Positions 59,540 to 64,000 of a stretch of DNA of 64,000 nucleotides are shown here, piece by piece. The position numbers and the translations under genes are program-made. How positions within the stretch are numbered: position 1 is the stretch's first letter; every line of letters starts with the position of its first letter. Source of the DNA: Symbiodinium natans (lineage: Eukaryota; Sar; Dinophyceae; Suessiales; Symbiodiniaceae); NCBI GenBank assembly GCA_905221605.1, contig CAJNDS010002148.1, positions 16,001-80,000 on the forward strand, given 5' to 3'. The notes below the pieces were generated by a model. That model saw only the letters and a program-made list of their open reading frames with translations, was not told the DNA's origin and made no database searches.

Positions 59540-60600
59540 AACCCTAAACCCTTTTGGGTATTGTATTATCCTCATTAGCAGAAGGACCCCAAAACAGACC
59601 CTAACTCAAGGATCTAAACATATCTAAACCATGTAGCCACACAGAGAACGATCCTCTAACTCCTAGAACTTAACCTTCAATCCTAAACTACACCTTGAGC
59701 CCTAAACTCCAACCTCCTGATCATTAAACCCCCCCCCCCCCCCCGCCCTCACCGACCTCACCCCCCACCGCCCCCATGGTTCTCACCGCCCGCAGCTCAT
59801 GACCCTGCCTTGGGCCAGCCGGCGAGCATCAGCAACTGGTCTGAGGGTACGTCACAGCATCTAGCTATCCCCCCCGGAAGACCAAGAGCGGTGCAACTGG
59901 ATGTTATGAGGGGAGACACGTGGGCGTTGTGAGGGGAATCAGCGTTCGCCAGCTTCAAGTCAACGTTTACAATTTATGAAGACATCGGCGTTCACAGTTG
60001 GCAGAAGAACCTAGGCTGACCAGCAGTTGGATTCCCAATGGTTGCCTCCAGTCGATTGACGTTCGGGACGGTTTCGGTTCTCCTCAACGGGGTGACGGCG
60101 AGCGCCCTTCGCCCGTCACCGCGTGCTGTGAAGAGCCGAAGGCTTTCGTTGCCGTGGCGATAGAGCTTGGGAATCCATCCGTTCAATCAGTATAGTAACA
60201 TTCAGCTGCGTTCCATGGCAGAGTTAGGAAGCATCTCGAAATCTCCCGAGGCTACGTCGTCAAGCGCTTGAAGAGAGGCGTTTGTCCCGAGGCTCGTGGG
60301 CAAAATCTACCGGGGGAAACTTGCGCATCTCCGCTCTGAAAACTACCGTCTCAGACGACCTATGGGGACATGTGCGCGCTGGACGATCCGGATTTTAGTA
60401 CATGATGCTCACGATTCTGGAGCAGTCGGTGCCATTTTGTGCTTAAGAGATTTGGCTTACAAGCGTCTGTTCTGAGATCAGTGTCGTCGTCCGTGTTCCA
60501 GGGCGTCGTCGCTGTCTAGTTGTTTCTTCGGTGCGAGATATTGTGACTCATTTTCTGAGATTGGCAGAAGAATGGGTCTGACGTCATAGCATCCTTCTGT
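59540..60600. other. Unique region, few telomere repeats
   Basis: C16 run at 59,728-59,743. From about 59.8 kb the sequence is unique and roughly balanced in base content. Short open frames on both strands at 59,992-60,195 are mirror shadows; I cannot choose. A small hairpin (GGTGACGG/CCGTCACC) lies at 60,091-60,121. Confidence 0.4.
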
Positions 60601-60605
60601 CAGCG

Positions 60606-60797
60606 TTGTGTTTTTCTAGGGACCACATGTTGCGACACACCTTCAACGATTGGCAAGATTCGTCTCCCATCATGGTGTCCTGTCATTTTCCCTTTGTCTC
60701 GGGGGACCAAATGCTGCGATGCACTTTTGTGGACTCGCAGGATTGCCGTCAAACTGGCGACGCAAGTGAATGCAACACAGTACTGCCGTACTGCTGA
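60606..60797 (+). CDS. Possible coding segment with a peptide repeat
   Basis: Plus strand reads RDHMLRHTFNDWQDSS and, 28 residues later, GDQMLRCTFVDSQDCR. The DNA copies (60,620 and 60,704) differ at many sites. The region could be non-coding tandem DNA. Confidence 0.3.
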   Translation: MCFSRDHMLRHTFNDWQDSSPIMVSCHFPFVSGDQMLRCTFVDSQDCRQTGDASECNTVLPYC

Positions 60798-60934
60798 CGT
60801 TCAATCTGATCATGGCCTCCAAAACAGACCGTGGCGAAGTTAAACCCAAACACGCGCAACGCAATCGTCAACTCTGTTATGACAGATAAACTCTCAGTAA
60901 CCAGGGATGACCCGGTCTATACCACTCATGTACT

Positions 60935-61443
60935 TCAGCGCATGCTTCCAAGTCTGATTGCACCATACTGGCACAGGCGTCGCTTTTTGGTGTCCTGGTT
61001 GTTGGTCTCTAGCAAACTCGACGTGAAAGACCACGTGTCAGACCACTCACTTGTCCAGCGGGTAGTGTCCAGGCCTTGGAAAGCACGACGGGTTGACGAG
61101 GCCACGCTGCAAGAGGAAGGGGAACTGTCATTGTCACGACTGCTATCATCTTGGCTATCATTCACATTGGCGCCACCGTCCTGCTGGACATTCTCCGCGC
61201 CGATGCCCCTGCACGGTGTCGTTCTCCACGGTGACGCTGTTGCCCGGATCGTCCGGCGCAGACAAAGTTGTCGCACAGAAGTCCTGACTTCTCGTGCATC
61301 AACGGGCCGCCATCTCTCAACCGGGCCCTCAACTCAGCATCTGCATCCCAGGCCCCGCGGATGCCCTCTATGCTGCACCCCGGATCCATGGATTCTCCCT
61401 TCCACTCAGCACTCTTGCTCTTACGGTTTGACTTCGGTGCCAT
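60935..61443 (-). pseudogene. Frame-broken coding-like sequence
   Basis: From ATG at 61441-61443: MAPKSNRKSKSAEWKGESMD and on to LLCDNFVCA; then one frame reads DPGNSVTVENDTVQG, and a third reads AENVQQDGGANVNDSQDDSS, RDNDSSPSSCSVASS and on to TGA at 60,935. Basic start, acidic Ser/Asp-rich middle. Two frame changes suggest decay or unrecognised splicing. The opposite strand is also open for 282 codons from a GTG (60,831-61,679) but its composition (Ser/Pro/Leu/His) looks like a shadow. Neither is certain. Confidence 0.35.
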
Positions 61444-62002
61444 GGCACCGAAAGACCCCTCAATCTACCAAACCCGATCAGCTTGAACTGAAACGCCGCC
61501 TGCAATTGCATAAGCACACATTTGCTTCCCCACACGCGTCCCTGCAAGGTTCTGCCGGTCGCTTGAATCTGAGTTCTTCGATGCCATCAGGGAATACGAA
61601 ATTAGTTGGCAGTTGGCCATTTCGGCGGGTGCTACAGAATGCTAGAACATTGGGCGCACCTTATGTAGTGTTGCGCTGATGTCCCTCCATTCGACCATCG
61701 AGCCAGCCTGAGCGGCGAGATTACTGAGGTTGGGCCGGTAGGGCGGGGGTTGTATAGGGTCATATATATAGGGTTAGGACGGTTAGGGTGAGGCTTGTAA
61801 GGCATACAAAGATCGTCTTGTTTCCGGGGCTGTTCGAAGACTTGCCCTTTACTTCTATCTAAAACTGATCCTCATGCCCTTTGTAACCTAAACCCGGGGT
61901 TTGCTAACTGAACACGGGGTTTGCTTGACAATGGACCCAATCACGGGTTCCTGACTCCCTACATTTTTACAGGTTTTCGGTTCTCCAGGTAAACCCTAAA
62001 CC

Positions 62003-62296
62003 CTAAACATTCTTATCCTCAATTGGAAGGGCTTTCGCTGCATTGGGGTCGTCCTGAAGACGTAGGTGACCACCGGCTGACTCGAATGACTTGTTGCTGG
62101 TTTTTTTTGGACGCAAGCATGCGAAAGAGAAGAACATCAGCGGCAAGAGACCAGTTCCAACCGTCAAATCGAGGCGCCTCTGCACATAGTTCATCATGAG
62201 GCGTACGTCATCTCTGGAGATGGGCACGCGGGAGGTGTGGATGTTGCACTTGTTCTCCTGAGATACTTGGATGATAGTTTTATCATCATCACACAT
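62003..62296 (-). CDS. Possible exon or short gene with hydrophobic segment
   Basis: 97 codons from ATG (62294-62296): ISRDDVRLMMNYVQRRLDLT, then GTGLLPLMFFSFACL, a short hydrophobic stretch, and a charged tail. The stop is a TAG supplied by a CCCTAAA unit, so the true 3' end may be a splice site. No family recognised. Confidence 0.4.
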   Translation of the reverse strand: MCDDDKTIIQVSQENKCNIHTSRVPISRDDVRLMMNYVQRRLDLTVGTGLLPLMFFSFACLRPKKTSNKSFESAGGHLRLQDDPNAAKALPIEDKNV

Positions 62297-62603
62297 CAGG
62301 CTAGCAACCCAAGGCGTGGATGTAGAAGAAGGCGCGGTAGAGGAAGGTGCAGCGGATGGTAGAGCCGTTGCTCTCGCATCCGTTGCTGTCGTATCTGTGT
62401 TGGGGGGTCAGCCGCAGGATCATGCTACCGTTGTCGAGTGAGGCGATGCCAGAGATTGACATGAGCGACATGACGGCGCGGAAACGTGCAGTTGAATCAG
62501 AATACTACCGAGGCCAATACTTGCAGCGAACAATCAGCAAGGACGAGGTGTGCATGATGTGACACAATCTTGGACCCTAGATCGCCGGAACATGGGCCGG
62601 CAC

Positions 62604-62810
62604 AAACCGGAAAAGACCGGTACAAGTTGTACCGGCTCCATGTTTCCAAGATCCAAGATCCCAGATTGCAGTGAAGTCTTCTGAACCAATCTTGGAAACA
62701 TGAGTCAAGCTCGTGCTTCCAAGATTTGCCTGCAAGACCTCGCTGCAATCTTGGATCTTGGATCTTGGAAACATGGAGCCGGTACAACTTACACCGATTG
62801 GTACCGGTTT
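62604..62810. mobile_element. Long-stem inverted repeat (foldback/MITE-like)
   Basis: 68-bp arms 62,604-62,671 and 62,743-62,810 match at 60 of 68 positions; the inner 48 bp have one mismatch. The 71-bp loop carries another hairpin, AATCTTGGAA (62,689) with TTCCAAGATT (62,717), a diverged copy of the arm. ACCGGT-type words are repeated at the outer ends. Confidence 0.9.
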
Positions 62811-62941
62811 GTAGCTGTGGAACGCGGTACCATCAGACAAGAAAAAAAAGGATAAACAAGCAGAGAAAGCGTGCGGGGGGGGGGGGCTACTGGGGCTACT
62901 ATACATATATGTATATGGGTCACCGCCTATAGCGGTTCCCC

Positions 62942-63480
62942 TGTGTTTTTTGCACATTCCCTTAAACCATCTAACCAAGAATCCCTCAAACCATTGAACC
63001 ATTAAACCATTAAACCAATGGTTTCCCCCATATGAGAATCCCCTAAACCATTAAACCATTAAACCATTAAACCATTAAACCATTAAACCATTAAACCATT
63101 AAACCATTAAACCATTAAACCATTAAACCATTAAACCATTAAACCATTAAACCATTAAACCATTAAACCATTAAACCAATGGTCTCCCCCCTAAACCATT
63201 AAACCATTAAACCATTAAACCATTAAACCATTAAACCATTAAACCATTAAACCATACCATTAAACCATTAAACCAATGGTTTCCCCCTTCTGAAAATCCC
63301 CTAAACCATTAAAACATTAAACCATTAAACCATTAAACCACTAAACCATTAAACCATTAAACCATTAAACCAATGGTTTCCCCCTTATGAGAATCCCCTA
63401 AACCATTGAACCATTGAACCATTAAACCAATGGTTTCCCCCCTATGAGCATCCCCCAAACCTTTAAACCATTTTCATGGC
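62942..63480. repeat. ATTAAACC octamer array, forward half
   Basis: Blocks of (ATTAAACC)n separated by a module of the type CCAATGGTTTCCCCC-TATGAGAATCCCC at 63,015, 63,177 (deleted), 63,273, 63,371 and 63,428. Confidence 0.95.
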
Positions 63481-63762
63481 GGGCAACCATTGGTTCAATG
63501 GTTTAATGGTCTAATGGTTTGATGGTTTAATGGTTTAATGGTTTAATGGTTTAATGGTTTAATGGTTTAATGGTTTAATGGTTTAAGGGATTTTCATAAG
63601 GGGGAAACCATTGGTTTAATGGTTTAATGGTTTAAAAAAAGGGGATTCTCATAAGGGGGAAAAAACCATTGGTTCAATGGTTTAATGGTTTCATACAATA
63701 GGGGATTCTCATAAGGGGGAAACCATTGGTTTAATGGTTTAATGGTTTAATGGTTTAATGGT
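63481..63762. repeat. GGTTTAAT octamer array, inverted half
   Basis: The same unit and spacer in reverse complement (GGGGATTCTCATAAGGGGGA at 63,641 and 63,701; diverged at 63,587), so the array is a palindrome centred near 63,475. Confidence 0.95.
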
Positions 63763-63788
63763 GCTCCTGCCGAGGTACCTCGACCGCA

Positions 63789-63897
63789 TCTTTTCTGCTC
63801 CTCAACTTCTGATTCGCAAGCAGTGTCCCCTGTATCCTTCTGCTCCGAATATTCTGAATCGCAAGCAGTGTCTCCCGTATCTTTTCTGCTCATAAGT
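63789..63897. repeat. 45-47-bp minisatellite, 2.3 copies
   Basis: CTGCTCC...TTCTGATTCGCAAGCAGTGT and a diverged second unit, then a third TTTTCTGCTC. A 14-bp palindrome AGTATACGTATACT follows at 63,896-63,909. Confidence 0.8.
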
Positions 63898-64000
63898 ATA
63901 CGTATACTATATGGGATTGCGCCTTAAACCCTAACTCTTAAACCCGGACTCTATAGGGTTTAAAGGTTAGGGTTTAGGTTGAATTGCCGGCTTAGGTTTC

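Noticed and set aside
60831-61679. 282-codon plus-strand frame
   Set aside because: Starts at GTG, has Ser/Pro/His-rich shadow composition, and is opposed by a more protein-like though broken minus-strand reading; kept only as an alternative.
62497-63002. Trp/Leu-rich frames on both strands
   Set aside because: They are readings of the foldback element and AT/G runs.

Overview
The window looks like nuclear DNA of a dinoflagellate, most likely a Suessiales/Symbiodiniaceae-type genome. The evidence is the TTTAGGG/CCCTAAA plant-and-alveolate telomere heptamer throughout, tiny GC-rich coding islands on one strand for tens of kb, frequent GC (and perhaps GA) splice donors beside GT, AG|G exon starts, and one intronless HNH-type gene of a kind I associate with dinoflagellates. 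Nothing prokaryotic is present: I see no operons, rRNA, tRNA or CRISPR. No database search was possible, so the taxon is an inference.

Most of the first 59 kb looks at first like subtelomeric junk: degenerate heptamer tracts of both orientations, about 50-400 bp each. Between them lie roughly 100 short unique islands of 25-130 bp. Read on the minus strand, most stay open in a frame that gives charged, Ala/Glu/Lys/Leu/Gln-rich helical peptides, and most begin after AG and end at GT or GC. I interpret these as exons of very intron-rich minus-strand genes whose introns consist largely of telomere-type repeats. The repeats often have a set orientation: TTTAGGG after the donor and CCCTAAA before the acceptor in the sense RNA, so intron ends could pair.

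Layout, with minus-strand genes read right to left: (1) about 45.7-59.5 kb, coiled-coil/helical exons plus a terminal exon with a stop at 57,245; (2) about 33.8-43.9 kb, membrane-segment exons ending in a Cys-rich PLAC8-like module; (3) about 2-32.8 kb, a long series of coiled-coil exons, with an intact two-module HNH-type gene (16,554-17,759, same strand) in what appears to be an intron, and a WW-domain-like exon near 26.6 kb; (4) 0.7-1.2 kb, a fragment resembling the C-terminal half of a 2-oxoglutarate/Fe(II) oxygenase fold. Gene boundaries inside these blocks cannot be fixed from sequence alone, and exon phases do not all chain.

Several short inverted-repeat (MITE-like) families are inserted in the introns, some ending exactly at predicted splice sites. 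From about 59.6 kb the telomere-type repeats almost vanish. The right end holds unplaced open frames, a strong 68-bp-arm hairpin, and a large palindromic array of an 8-bp unit (ATTAAACC / GGTTTAAT) with its own spacer module.
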